Counted from the first letter of the stretch, positions 18,661 to 27,350 are shown. The stretch: DNA of 38,942 bases from Sphingobium sp. CCH11-B1 (GCF_001556865.1 NZ_LSJY01000108.1:1-38942); one strand, 5' to 3'. Program-made: numbers and translations. Notes: generated by a model not told the origin, from the letters alone.

Positions 18661-19623
18661 TTATGCCCCGGGCAGGCCATGGCCGGCCGCAAACGACGCA
18701 AAGAGATCGGGCCAGACGGCGCCTTGCATGGTCTTGGGAAGCTTGACGCCGAAGCCGTGGCCACCATCTTCGAACAGATGAAGCGCGACCGGCCGCTTCG
18801 CCGCTTCCATCGCGGAAAAGAGGGCCAGGGCGTTGGCCGGCGGGACCAGCGTGTCGTCCGCCGCATGGAAGATGAAGAGGGGCGGGGTTGCGCCATCGAC
18901 GCGCCTGTCCACCGAATGGGAGCGGCGCAGGGTTTCGCCGGATGCGGGCCCCAGCAGATTGTCGCGCGACCCGGCATGGGTGAAGGGCGCGTCCAGGCTG
19001 ACGACGGGGTAGCCCAGGCCCGCGATGTCGGGACGCGCGGACAGCCTGTCGGCATCATCGACAGCGCCATAGACCTGTTCGCCGTGGCGGGTGGCGAGCG
19101 ATCCCGCCAGATGGCCCCCCGCCGAGAAGCCCAGCGCGCCCAGCCTTCCCGGATCGACGCCAAGCGTCCGCGCCCGCGCGCGGATCAGGCGCATGGCGCG
19201 CTGCGCATCCTGCAGCGGCACGTCCTCCCGCCTCTTCCAGCCTTCGGCCGGCAGGCGATAAAGGAGGATGAAGGCCGTGATCCCGCGTGCGTTGAGCCAG
19301 GCGGCCTGGCTGGTTCCTTCATTGTCGTAGGACAGGAAGCCATAGCCGCCCCCCGGCATGACGAGCATCGCCGCGCCGTTGGGCCGCGCGGGCCGGCGCA
19401 CCACCATCACGGGGCGATCGATGCCGCTAACCCAGCGGTCCGGGTGGGCGGGATCATCGTTACGCGGTTCGATCGACCGCACGATCGTCGCATCCGTCCT
19501 GCCGGGCGGCGGTCCGGGCCAAAGGTCGATGATCTCGTCACCTGCCACCGTCTGCGCTCCCGCCAGGCCGGGCAGGGCGGCGAGGCCCACGGTGATCATC
19601 GCGTTGCGGCGGTCTATTCCCAT
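18661..19623 (-). CDS. exported alpha/beta-hydrolase, acetyl-xylan-esterase-like
   Basis: A 320-residue serine hydrolase with a twin-arginine-like signal (DRRNAMITVGLAALPGLAGA). The oxyanion loop is PGGGY (90-94), the nucleophile S167 in GFSAGGH, the acid D256 or D257 in HAADDT and the base H289 in GGHGF. This is the BD-FAE/Aes-like group often found in plant-polysaccharide loci as acetyl or feruloyl esterases. It is the first gene of the minus-strand sugar unit, 81 bases before GH31, so it probably removes ester decorations that block the glycosidases. The ATG at 19623 is preceded by a weak GAGAG ribosome site. Confidence 0.85.
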   Translation of the reverse strand: MGIDRRNAMITVGLAALPGLAGAQTVAGDEIIDLWPGPPPGRTDATIVRSIEPRNDDPAHPDRWVSGIDRPVMVVRRPARPNGAAMLVMPGGGYGFLSYDNEGTSQAAWLNARGITAFILLYRLPAEGWKRREDVPLQDAQRAMRLIRARARTLGVDPGRLGALGFSAGGHLAGSLATRHGEQVYGAVDDADRLSARPDIAGLGYPVVSLDAPFTHAGSRDNLLGPASGETLRRSHSVDRRVDGATPPLFIFHAADDTLVPPANALALFSAMEAAKRPVALHLFEDGGHGFGVKLPKTMQGAVWPDLFASFAAGHGLPGA

Positions 19624-19855
19624 CGGTCATCGTCTCTCATACGCATGAACCGCCCTTGCTGCCCAAGGCGGTGTCAGTGATAAATGTATGAGTATTGGAG
19701 AATGAGCAAGTCACTCCTTGCAGCGACCGGCATCGACAGGCGGCGCTGCCCTTAACTTCGCATATTTCCCGCAGAAATTGACATAAAATGTCCAATGACG
19801 GAAATCATCGAACCATGCCCGCCATGATAAGGGAGGGGAGGGTAGTAGGACAGAA
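19624..19855. promoter_or_regulatory. upstream region of the exported glycosidase unit
   Basis: This 232-base gap lies between the start of the esterase gene and the stop of the debranching enzyme gene, both on the minus strand. It is less GC-rich than its neighbours. It holds an inverted repeat GACAT-AAA-ATGTC (19780-19792, inside TTGACATAAAATGTCCAA) and a GGTGTCA half-site near 19670, either of which might be an operator. No convincing intrinsic terminator or small gene is seen. Confidence 0.4.
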
Positions 19856-22090
19856 TCAGGCCATGCTGATGATCCGCACGTCGCCTTCGCGGCTGATCGG
19901 GCGGACGACGACCGTGTCGCCGATCCGGTCCAGACCCAGTTCGACCGATCCCTCGCCAAGCCGGAGGCCGCCGATGTGGAGGCCCTGAAGGAAGGGCGGC
20001 AGGATGGAATTGCAGAGCGCGATCGTACCCGCGGCGATGTCGAAACGGATGCCGAGGCAGGATTGCAGCAGCGACAGAGGCGTCGCCGCCGACCATGCCT
20101 GCGGGCTGCAGGCCACGGGATAGAAAGTCGGTCCCTGCGAGCGGCGGCGCGGGAAGCCGCAGAAGAGTTCGGGCAACCGCATGAGATCGACATAGGTGGC
20201 AGCCGCGAACATCCCCTCGAATATCTGGGAGGCTTCGCGGCGGAAGCCATAGCGCGCGAAGCCGGCGGCGATCAGCGCATTGTCGTGCGGCCAGATCGAG
20301 CCGTTATGATAGCTCATCGGATTGTAACGCGCTTCGGTCGACGCGATGGTCCGGATGCCCCAGCCCGAGAAGGAGGCCGGCGCCATCAGCGTGCGCACCA
20401 CCGCTTCGGCGCGATGCTCAAGCGCGAGGCCGGTGAGCAGGACATGGCCCGCATTGGAGGAACGGACGCGGCACGGCCGCTTTTCCCCATCCAGCGCCAG
20501 CACATAGGTCCCAAGCTGGGGATCGAAGAAAGCGGCGTCGAACCGTTCCCGCATCCCCGCCGCCCGGTCGCGATACAGGGCGGCGCGCGCCGCATCGCCC
20601 ATCGCGTCGTGCATGCGGCTGGCGGCGTCCCACGCGCCATAGACATAGGCCTGCACCTCGGCGAGGGCGATCGGGCCGCGCGCGATGCTGCCGTCGGCGT
20701 GGAAGATGGAATCGTGGCTGTCCTTCCAGCCCTGATTTTGCAGGCCCTGGTCAGTCATGCGGCCATATTCGACGAACCCGTCGCCGTCCCGGTCGCCATG
20801 ATCGTCGATCCAGCCAAGCGCGGCGTCGATCTGCGGCGCGATGCCGCGGATGAAGTCGGTGTCGCCCGTCCGTTCCCAATAGGCGCCGGCCAGCATCACG
20901 AACAGCGGCGTGGAATCGATGCTGCCATAATAATGGCGGAAAGGCACCTCGCCCAGTTCCGCCATTTCGCCGTGGCGCACCTCATGCAGGATCTTGCCCG
21001 GCTCCGCGTCCGCGGCCGCGTCAAAGTCCGTCGCCTGATGAGCGGCGAGATAGCCCAGCACGCCGCGCGCCAGCGCCGGATCGATCCACAGCATTTCCCA
21101 TGCAGTGATGAGCGCGTCCCGCCCGAAGACCGTGCTGAACCAGGGGATGCCGGCATAAGGATAGGGGCCGTAGGCCGTTTGCGTCGACAACATGGCGATG
21201 TCGGCGAAGGAACGGGACGAGACTTCGTTGAAGAGATCGTTGGACGAGCGGATGCGCGCCGACCGCGCCCGCGCCTGACGCGAGGCCTGCATCGCTTCCC
21301 GCAGCGCCCGCAGCAGCTGGACGGAGAGGGTTTCCGTGCGGCTTTCGACCGGCGCGCAGGCGACGCGCAGGAAGATGGTGCAGCGCTTTCCGGGGGCGAC
21401 GGTCACACGGAACTGCGCGTGATTTTCGTTCAGCATGTCGGGTGCGGGTTCGAACTGGATATGGGTGAAGCGGTCCCGGTCGTCCCGCCCCCTGTAGCCG
21501 AGCAGCACGTCGGCCGCGCCGACCACCGGCGCCTGCATCTCCCCGCGCCGCAGCCGGCTCATGCCCCGGATTTCGAACAGATCGGCAAAATCGGCGGCGA
21601 AATGCAGGTCGAGCTGGACGGTCTGCGTGTCCGTGTCGAAATTGCGCAGCGTCAGCCGTTCATAGACCGCGCCCTGCCACAGAAAGCGGGTGCGGCGGAT
21701 GTGGATCAGATCATGCTCCACCGCCCTGCGCCCATCCTCCCCCGTAAAATCGGGGTTGGTAAGGTCGCATGTGAGCATCAGATTGTCGTCGCGCAGCGCG
21801 GAGCTGAGCAGGATCGGCCGCAGGCCCGCGAGCGTCAGGTAGAAATGCGACAGATGGCGGGTGTCGCGGTGGTAGAGACCTTCGGGACTGCCCGGCCCCG
21901 CGATGGCGTCGCCGCTATGGTCGAACACCGCGAAACTGTCGTCATGCTTGAGCGTGCGCGGCCGCCGTTCGGCAAGCGACGCGGTTGCAGGGATGAAGAA
22001 CTGCGTCTGTCCCTGCGACAATTGCTGGCCCGGATCCAATCCCGGTCCGAGCGCGCCGGGCGCGGGCTGACCGATTTCGGCAAGGGTCAT
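19856..22090 (-). CDS. amylo-alpha-1,6-glucosidase-like glycogen debranching protein
   Basis: A 744-residue protein. Its N-terminal domain (about 38-240, starting TLKHDDSFAVFDHSGD and including GLYHRDTRHLS) is the glycogen-debranching N-terminal family. A C-terminal (alpha/alpha)6 toroid follows (about 280-740), with PYAGIPWFSTVFGRDALIT and the SYHNGSIWPHDNALIAAGF active-site region. There is no signal peptide. It should hydrolyse an alpha-linked glucosyl bond in the cytoplasm; the true substrate of this bacterial group is poorly known. The ATG at 22090 follows a GGAGG ribosome site at 7 bases; an in-frame TTG seven codons earlier is less likely. It begins 13 bases after the glycosyltransferase stop. 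Confidence 0.87.
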   Translation of the reverse strand: MTLAEIGQPAPGALGPGLDPGQQLSQGQTQFFIPATASLAERRPRTLKHDDSFAVFDHSGDAIAGPGSPEGLYHRDTRHLSHFYLTLAGLRPILLSSALRDDNLMLTCDLTNPDFTGEDGRRAVEHDLIHIRRTRFLWQGAVYERLTLRNFDTDTQTVQLDLHFAADFADLFEIRGMSRLRRGEMQAPVVGAADVLLGYRGRDDRDRFTHIQFEPAPDMLNENHAQFRVTVAPGKRCTIFLRVACAPVESRTETLSVQLLRALREAMQASRQARARSARIRSSNDLFNEVSSRSFADIAMLSTQTAYGPYPYAGIPWFSTVFGRDALITAWEMLWIDPALARGVLGYLAAHQATDFDAAADAEPGKILHEVRHGEMAELGEVPFRHYYGSIDSTPLFVMLAGAYWERTGDTDFIRGIAPQIDAALGWIDDHGDRDGDGFVEYGRMTDQGLQNQGWKDSHDSIFHADGSIARGPIALAEVQAYVYGAWDAASRMHDAMGDAARAALYRDRAAGMRERFDAAFFDPQLGTYVLALDGEKRPCRVRSSNAGHVLLTGLALEHRAEAVVRTLMAPASFSGWGIRTIASTEARYNPMSYHNGSIWPHDNALIAAGFARYGFRREASQIFEGMFAAATYVDLMRLPELFCGFPRRRSQGPTFYPVACSPQAWSAATPLSLLQSCLGIRFDIAAGTIALCNSILPPFLQGLHIGGLRLGEGSVELGLDRIGDTVVVRPISREGDVRIISMA

Positions 22091-22103
22091 GGGCGGACCT
22101 CCA

Positions 22104-23195
22104 TCAGGCAATCAGCAGGCCGGGCGTGGCGGCACGCGGCCGGGGCAGGCCGGGAGTCGCGGTGCTGGCGGCGATGATGTCCTGATAGAGCGCCACATAG
22201 TCATGCGCCATCCGTTCCGCCGTGAAGCGTGCATCAAAGGCGGCGCGCACGCGGGCGCGGTCCATCGCGACGGCCCTGTGCACCGCGTCCACCGCTTCTT
22301 CCTCACGATCCACGATGACGCCCGACACGCCATGATCGATGATTTCGGGCACCGACCCACAGCGGAACGCGACGACCGGGGTCGCGCAGGACATCGCCTC
22401 TATCATGACGAGGCCGAAGGGTTCGGGCCAGTCGATCGGGAAGAGCAGGGCAGCGGCATTGCCGAGGAAGTCCGCCTTCTGCTGCTCGTTGATCTCGCCG
22501 ACGAATTCCACCTGCGGATTGCCTTCCACCAGGGGCGCGATCTCCCGGTCCCAATAGGCGCGATCGACATTGTCGATCTTCGCCGCGATCTTGAGCTTCA
22601 TCCCCGCTTCCATCGCGATGCGGATCGCGCGATCCGGGCGCTTTTCCGGCGAAATGCGGCCGAGAAAGGCCAGATAGTCCTTGTCGCCCCCGATATTGGC
22701 CGGCAGCAGGTCGGCGGGCAGGCCATGATAGACGGTACGGCCCCAGTTGACAGGCGGCATGGGCAGGCGCTGGTGATCCGAGATCGACACCAGGCAATGA
22801 TCCGGGAAGGCGCGATAGAAGGGAACCAGATCGGGCAGGTCGAGCCGGCCGTGGAGGGTCGTGAGCGACCGGTCGAGCATGCCCTGCACGATCGGCATGT
22901 GAATGACGTCGATATGGAAATGCAGGAAATCGAATTCATCGGCGCGGCGGCGGACTTCATCCAGCAGGATCATGTGGTGCGGCACCGCGTCCTGCACATG
23001 GGGGTTGAGCCGCAGCGCGGTGGTGGTGATGGGCACCAGCTTGGCCGCCGTGCGGGAATCCCCGCTGGCGAACAGGGTCACGTCATGCCCCTGCGCCACC
23101 AGTTCCTCGGTCAGGTAGGAGACGATCCGTTCCGTGCCGCCGTAGAATTTGGGTGGTACGCTTTCGGCGAGCGGGGCGATCTGGGCAATCCTCAT
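22104..23195 (-). CDS. family 4 glycosyltransferase
   Basis: A 363-residue GT-B-fold retaining glycosyltransferase. The N terminus MRIAQIAPLAESVPPKFYGG carries the glycine-rich acceptor loop (KFYGGTE). The C-terminal nucleotide-sugar site is PEPFGLVMIEAM followed by PVVAF. It is cytosolic. It starts at an ATG with an AAGGA ribosome site; an upstream frame extension is discarded. It is translated from the same transcript as the debranching-like glucosidase, so the pair may build and trim the same glucan or glycoside, perhaps a compatible solute or stress polysaccharide. The start lies 203 bases from the divergent thiolase gene. Confidence 0.88.
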   Translation of the reverse strand: MRIAQIAPLAESVPPKFYGGTERIVSYLTEELVAQGHDVTLFASGDSRTAAKLVPITTTALRLNPHVQDAVPHHMILLDEVRRRADEFDFLHFHIDVIHMPIVQGMLDRSLTTLHGRLDLPDLVPFYRAFPDHCLVSISDHQRLPMPPVNWGRTVYHGLPADLLPANIGGDKDYLAFLGRISPEKRPDRAIRIAMEAGMKLKIAAKIDNVDRAYWDREIAPLVEGNPQVEFVGEINEQQKADFLGNAAALLFPIDWPEPFGLVMIEAMSCATPVVAFRCGSVPEIIDHGVSGVIVDREEEAVDAVHRAVAMDRARVRAAFDARFTAERMAHDYVALYQDIIAASTATPGLPRPRAATPGLLIA

Positions 23196-23398
23196 GCACG
23201 GCTTCCTTCTTGCAGCGCGCGCCGCCCCCTCCGGCGTCATCCATGGCAAGAAAGCCCGATGATGCCGTAGGTTGCACGGCCCACGCATATTTTCCCGCAC
23301 AAGCGAAGGCAGAAGGTCGGCGAAACCCTATCGGGGAGGCGATGCGATGCCTATGTGGAGGGCATCAGCGGCCTGGCCGCCCGAGGAGAGTAGATCAT

Positions 23399-24583
23399 AT
23401 GCAGGACGATCCGGTCGTCATCATCGATTATGCCCGCACGCCGATGGGCGGGTTCCAGGGCGCGCTGGCGGCGCTCAAGGCAACGGACCTGGGCGCGGCG
23501 GCCGTGAAGGCGGCGGTCGAACGGGCGGGCATCGCCGCGGACGCCGTGGATCGCATCTATATGGGCTGCGTGCTGCCCGCCGGCCTGGGCCAGGCCCCGG
23601 CCCGCCAGGCGGCGATCGGCGCGGGGCTTGGCCTCAATACGGAGGCGACCACGGTCAACAAGATGTGCGGATCAGGGATGCAGGCGGCGATCATGGCGCA
23701 GGAGGCGCTTGCCAGCGGCGCTGCGGACATCGTGGTCGCCGGCGGCATGGAAAGCATGACCAACGCGCCCTATGCGCTGCCCAAGCATCGGGCCGGCGCG
23801 CGCATCGGCCATGACCGGATCATCGACACGATGATGATGGACGGCCTGGAAGACGCCTATGAGCCGGGCAAGGCGATGGGCGTCTTTGCCGAGGAAGCGG
23901 TGCGCGACTATCAGTTCACGCGCGAGGAGCAGGACGCCTATGCCATCCGCTCGCTCGAACGCGCCAAGGCCGCGATCGGCAGCGGCGCGTTCGCGCGCGA
24001 GATCACGCCGGTGACGATCAGCGGCCGGGGCGGCGACACCGTCATCGATACCGACGAACAGCCGGGCAAGGCCAAGCCCGACAAAATCCCGTCGCTCAAG
24101 CCCGCCTTCGCCAGGGACGGGACGATCACCGCCGCCAACGCCTCTTCCATTTCGGACGGGGCGGCGGCGCTGGTCATGACGCGGGCGAGCGTCGCGGAAC
24201 GGATGGGGCTGAAGCCTGTAGCGCGGGTGGTCGCTTCGGCCGCTCATGCGCATGAACCGTCCAAATTCACTACCGCGCCCGTGCCGGCGATGCGCAAGCT
24301 GCTGGACAAGGCGGGCTGGTCGGCGGCGGACGTCGATCTGTTCGAGGTCAACGAAGCGTTCGCCGTGGTCGCCATGATCGCGGCGCGGGAGCTGGGCATC
24401 CCTGACGACAAGCTCAACGTCAACGGCGGCGCGACCGCGCTCGGCCATCCCATCGGCGCGTCCGGGGCGCGCATCCTGGCGACGCTGATCGCGGCGCTGG
24501 AGGCACGGGGTCTGAAGCGGGGCGTCGCCAGCCTGTGCATCGGCGGGGGTGAGGCTACCGCCATGGCGGTCGAACTGCTTTGA
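23399..24583 (+). CDS. acetyl-CoA C-acetyltransferase (thiolase)
   Basis: A 394-residue thiolase that condenses two acetyl-CoA to acetoacetyl-CoA or runs the last step of beta-oxidation. The catalytic residues match the Zoogloea enzyme: C90 in NKMCGSGMQ, H350 in GGATALGHPIG and C380 in CIGGGEA, with the NEAF loop at 318-321. It is cytosolic and tetrameric in the family. The ATG at 23399 has a GAGGAG ribosome site 10 bases upstream; the frame is open for 82 more codons upstream but without family similarity. It stands alone, with no reductase or CoA-transferase beside it, and a strong hairpin follows its stop. Confidence 0.95.
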   Translation: MQDDPVVIIDYARTPMGGFQGALAALKATDLGAAAVKAAVERAGIAADAVDRIYMGCVLPAGLGQAPARQAAIGAGLGLNTEATTVNKMCGSGMQAAIMAQEALASGAADIVVAGGMESMTNAPYALPKHRAGARIGHDRIIDTMMMDGLEDAYEPGKAMGVFAEEAVRDYQFTREEQDAYAIRSLERAKAAIGSGAFAREITPVTISGRGGDTVIDTDEQPGKAKPDKIPSLKPAFARDGTITAANASSISDGAAALVMTRASVAERMGLKPVARVVASAAHAHEPSKFTTAPVPAMRKLLDKAGWSAADVDLFEVNEAFAVVAMIAARELGIPDDKLNVNGGATALGHPIGASGARILATLIAALEARGLKRGVASLCIGGGEATAMAVELL

Positions 24584-24594
24584 CGTGACGCAAA

Positions 24595-24624
24595 GGGCGG
24601 CGGCTCCATTCCGAGCCGCCGCCC
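24595..24624. terminator. 12-bp hairpin between convergent thiolase and pirin genes
   Basis: GGGCGGCGGCTC (24595-24606), a 6-base loop CATTCC, then the perfect complement GAGCCGCCGCCC (24613-24624). It starts 12 bases after the thiolase stop and ends 10 bases before the pirin stop. On the minus strand it is followed by TTTG only, so termination may rest on stem strength. It probably serves both genes. Confidence 0.65.
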
Positions 24625-24633
24625 CGCATGGCG

Positions 24634-25332
24634 TCAGGCCGCGTCGACCAGCACGATCTCGCTATCTTCGATCGCGGTGACATGGATCACGTCCATGTCG
24701 CTGATCGCGGCGCCGTCGCGCGCGTTCACCTGCACATCGTCGATCCGGATCGCGCCGGTCGCCGGCACCAGATAGGCCTTGCGGTCCCGCCCGATGGGAT
24801 ATTGGGCGCTTTCGCCTGCCTTCAGGGTCGCCGCCACCACTTTCGCGTCGGTGCGGATGGGCAGCGCGTCGTCATCATCGGCATAGCCGGACGCCAGCGT
24901 GACGAACTGCCCGGCGCGTTCGCCCTTGGGGAAGGGGCGGGCGCCCCAGCTCGGCGCTTCGCCGTCGCGCGTCGGGATGATCCAGATCTGGAAGATCCTG
25001 GTCGTCACATCCTCCAGATTATATTCCGAATGGCGGATGCCGGTGCCAGCGCTCATGACCTGGACATCGCCCGCTTCGGTGCGGCCCTTGTTGCCCAGAC
25101 TGTCTTCGTGGGTGATCGCGCCTTCCCGGACGTAGGTGATGATTTCCATGTCCCGGTGCGGATGCGGCGGAAAGCCGGTCTTGGGCGCGATCGTGTCGTC
25201 GTTCCAGACGCGCAGATTGCCCCAGTGCGTACGCGCGGGATCATGATAGCCGGCGAAGGAGAAATGATGCTTGGCGTCGAGCCAGCCATGGTTGGCGCCG
25301 CCAAGGCTGTCGAAGGGGCGAAGGTCGATCAT
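24634..25332 (-). CDS. pirin-family bicupin
   Basis: A 232-residue protein of the YhaK/pirin type. The four metal ligands of the N-terminal cupin are intact: H57 and H59 (PPHPHRD), H101 and E103 (GIRHSEYN). E. coli YhaK has the same residue numbers. Such proteins bind iron and some show quercetin 2,3-dioxygenase activity; several are redox responsive. It is cytosolic. The gene faces away from a LysR regulator across a 117-base gap, the usual layout for a LysR-controlled pirin. It is convergent with the thiolase gene. Confidence 0.92.
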   Translation of the reverse strand: MIDLRPFDSLGGANHGWLDAKHHFSFAGYHDPARTHWGNLRVWNDDTIAPKTGFPPHPHRDMEIITYVREGAITHEDSLGNKGRTEAGDVQVMSAGTGIRHSEYNLEDVTTRIFQIWIIPTRDGEAPSWGARPFPKGERAGQFVTLASGYADDDDALPIRTDAKVVAATLKAGESAQYPIGRDRKAYLVPATGAIRIDDVQVNARDGAAISDMDVIHVTAIEDSEIVLVDAA

Positions 25333-25350
25333 GCTATGTCTCCAGCAGGG

Positions 25351-25367
25351 CGGGGCGGGATGCCCCG
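25351..25367. repeat. inverted repeat near the pirin start
   Basis: CGGGGC-GGGAT-GCCCCG lies 19 bases upstream of the pirin ATG, within its expected 5' leader. It could form a 6-bp hairpin in the leader or be a protein-binding site. The central GGGAT recurs as an arm of the palindrome at 25412. Confidence 0.35.
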
Positions 25368-25411
25368 GTCGTTGGAGGATGCTTTACCCCTTGTGCACTT
25401 TCTCGATCAGA

Positions 25412-25423
25412 GGGATAAATCCC
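25412..25423. promoter_or_regulatory. palindrome in the LysR-pirin intergenic region
   Basis: GGGAT-AA-ATCCC is a perfect 5-2-5 palindrome, 27 bases before the LysR start and 80 bases before the pirin start. It is the best dyad in the divergent promoter region and a candidate for the regulator's own site, although it is shorter than the classic T-N11-A LysR box. Confidence 0.4.
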
Positions 25424-25449
25424 ATCATCATGTTCGAGGAAATGGAACA

Positions 25450-26379
25450 GTGAACAATCCGGGCACGCCCACATTTGACCAGTTGCGCATTTTCCTGACG
25501 ATCGTCGACACAGGCAGCTTCGCCGCCGCGGCGCGCAAGCTCAACCGGGCCGTGTCCGTCATCAGCTATGGCATCAGCAATCTGGAGGCGCAGCTCGGCC
25601 TGTCGCTGTTCGACCGGCAAGGGACGCGCAAGCCCACGCTGACCGTGGCGGGCCGGGCGTTGCTGGCCGAGGCACGCAGCATATCCCATGGCATCGACGG
25701 GCTGCGGGCCAAGGTCAAGGGGTTGCTCGACGGACTGGAAGCGGAGGTCGACCTGGCGGTGGACGTGATGCTGCCGGCCGATCGGCTGGGCAAGGTGCTG
25801 CGCGCCTTTGCCGGTGCTTTCCCGACGGTGCAGTTGCGGCTGCACATGGAGGCGCTGGGCGCGATTACCGCGATGGTGCTGGATCGCAAGGCGGTGATCG
25901 GGGTGTCCGGCCCGCTGTCGGCCGGGGTGGAGGGGATCGAGTGCGTGGCGACCGGGTCGGTGCCCATGGTGCCGGTGGCGGCCCCGGACCATCCGCTCGG
26001 CCGCATGGGCACGATCCCGCCCGGAGCGGGGCGGGACCATATCCAGCTGGTGCTGTCGGACCGGTCCCGCTTTACCGAAGGCCGGGACTTTGCCGTCAGC
26101 AGCCCCAAGACGTGGCGGCTCGCCGATCTGGGCGCGAAACATGCGCTGCTGCGCGAAGGGGTGGGATGGGGCAACATGCCGTTGCCGATGATCGAGCCCG
26201 ATCTGGTGGCAGGTACGCTCGTGCGGCTCGCCATGCCCGATCAACCCGGCGGCACCTACCGCTTTTCCGGCATCTGGCGGCGCGACACGCCGGCCGGTCC
26301 CGCGGCAAGCTGGCTGATCGACCAGTTCGCAGCGCTTGGCCGCGACGACCGGGAGCTGGACGGGATGGGCGACATCTAG
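25450..26379 (+). CDS. LysR-family transcriptional regulator
   Basis: A 309-residue regulator. The N-terminal winged helix-turn-helix (about 10-68, containing FLTIVDTGSFAAAARKLNRA) is textbook LysR, and a two-lobe effector domain follows (about 95-300). The start is the GTG at 25450, with a GAGGAAA ribosome site 7 bases upstream. No ATG fits, and the frame runs open far upstream over the pirin gene, which must not be read as coding. The divergent pirin gene is the likely target. The nearby alpha/beta hydrolase, whose promoter also has a dyad, may be a second one. Confidence 0.92.
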   Translation: MNNPGTPTFDQLRIFLTIVDTGSFAAAARKLNRAVSVISYGISNLEAQLGLSLFDRQGTRKPTLTVAGRALLAEARSISHGIDGLRAKVKGLLDGLEAEVDLAVDVMLPADRLGKVLRAFAGAFPTVQLRLHMEALGAITAMVLDRKAVIGVSGPLSAGVEGIECVATGSVPMVPVAAPDHPLGRMGTIPPGAGRDHIQLVLSDRSRFTEGRDFAVSSPKTWRLADLGAKHALLREGVGWGNMPLPMIEPDLVAGTLVRLAMPDQPGGTYRFSGIWRRDTPAGPAASWLIDQFAALGRDDRELDGMGDI

Positions 26380-26477
26380 AGCATGATCGGTTCATACTGA
26401 CGATGCCGTCCGCTGCGAAAATGCTCCAGGCCGGCCGCGCCAACGCGCCCCTGTCCCTATCGCGACCTGTTGAAAAA

Positions 26478-26503
26478 GGGAGCGGGCCGATGAACCCGCT
26501 CCC
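26478..26503 (-). terminator. intrinsic terminator of the alpha/beta hydrolase gene
   Basis: GGGAGCGGG (26478-26486), an 8-base loop, then CCCGCTCCC (26495-26503). Read on the minus strand the stem is followed directly by TTTTT (26477-26473). It lies just after the hydrolase stop codon. This is the clearest rho-independent terminator in the window. Confidence 0.85.
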
Positions 26504-26510
26504 CTGAGGA

Positions 26511-27350
26511 TCAGCCCTGGATGAAGGCCAGTATGTCCGCGTTCAGCACATCGGCATTCACCGTCAGCATCCCGTGCGAATAGCCTTCATAGATTTTGAG
26601 CGTCGCATTCGGCAGCAGTTCCGCCTGCAGCACGCCGCCATTCTTGTAGGGCACGACCTGATCGTCGTCGCCGTGCAGGACCAGCGTGGGCACGGTGATG
26701 GCGTTCAGATCGTCGGTCTGATCGGTCTGCGAAAAGGCCTTGATACCCTGATAATGGGCAAGCGCGCTGCCCATCATGCCCTGGCGCCACCAATTGTCGA
26801 TCACGCCCTGCTGCACGGCCGCGCCATCCCGGTTGAAGCCGTAGAAGGGGCCGCTCGCAACATCGCGGAAGAATTGCGCGCGGTTGGCAGCGAGTCCGGC
26901 GCGCAGGCCGTCAAAAACCTCGATCGGCAAGCCGCCGGGGTAGCGATCAGTCTTGAGCATGATCGGCGGCACCGCGCTAACCAGGACCGCCTTGGCCGCC
27001 CGGCCCTGCGGGATGCCGTGGCGGGCGACATAGGCCGCCACTTCGCCGCCACCGGTCGAATGGCCGATATGAATGGCGTCGCGCAGGTCCAGATGCGCAG
27101 CGACCGCGGCTGCGTCGGCGGCATAATGGTCCATGTCGTGGCCGAAATCGACCTGCGCCGAACGGCCGTGGCCGCGACGGTCATGCGCGATGACGCGATA
27201 GCCCTTCGACAGGAAGAACAGCATCTGCGCGTCCCAGTCGTCGGAGGAGAGGGGCCAGCCATGGTGGAACATGATCGGCTGGGCGTCCTTCGCGCCCCAG
27301 TCCTTGTAGAAGATGTCGACGCCGTCGCTGGTCGTTACGAAGTTCGTCAT
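26511..27350 (-). CDS. alpha/beta hydrolase, non-heme chloroperoxidase/arylesterase type
   Basis: A 279-residue serine hydrolase. The nucleophile is S98 in GHSTGGGE, the acid lies in HGDDDQVVP (228-230) and the base is H259 in GYSHGM. HHGWPLSSDDWD (29-40) is the oxyanion-loop region typical of cofactor-free chloroperoxidases and arylesterases, which also perhydrolyse acetic acid with peroxide. It is cytosolic with no signal peptide. It lies next to katG on the same strand but has its own upstream region and terminator, so it is a separate transcript. The peroxide link with katG is suggestive only. Confidence 0.9.
   Translation of the reverse strand: MTNFVTTSDGVDIFYKDWGAKDAQPIMFHHGWPLSSDDWDAQMLFFLSKGYRVIAHDRRGHGRSAQVDFGHDMDHYAADAAAVAAHLDLRDAIHIGHSTGGGEVAAYVARHGIPQGRAAKAVLVSAVPPIMLKTDRYPGGLPIEVFDGLRAGLAANRAQFFRDVASGPFYGFNRDGAAVQQGVIDNWWRQGMMGSALAHYQGIKAFSQTDQTDDLNAITVPTLVLHGDDDQVVPYKNGGVLQAELLPNATLKIYEGYSHGMLTVNADVLNADILAFIQG

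Noticed and set aside
19976..22177. 733-codon open frame antisense to the debranching enzyme gene
   Set aside because: Same GC-bias shadow; no recognisable motif, while the minus-strand protein has clear family sequence.
23196..23398. General-stress (EcfG-type) promoter upstream of the GT4 gene
   Set aside because: I looked for a GGAAC-N16/17-CGTT pattern on both strands and did not find one.
24628..25449. Extension of the LysR frame back over the pirin gene
   Set aside because: The frame is open by chance. The GTG at 25450 has a ribosome site and begins the normal LysR N terminus.
26382..26427. GAGCAT...ATGCTC inverted repeat after the LysR gene as an intergenic repeat element
   Set aside because: Only a 6-bp stem with a loop of more than 30 bases and no second copy in the window.
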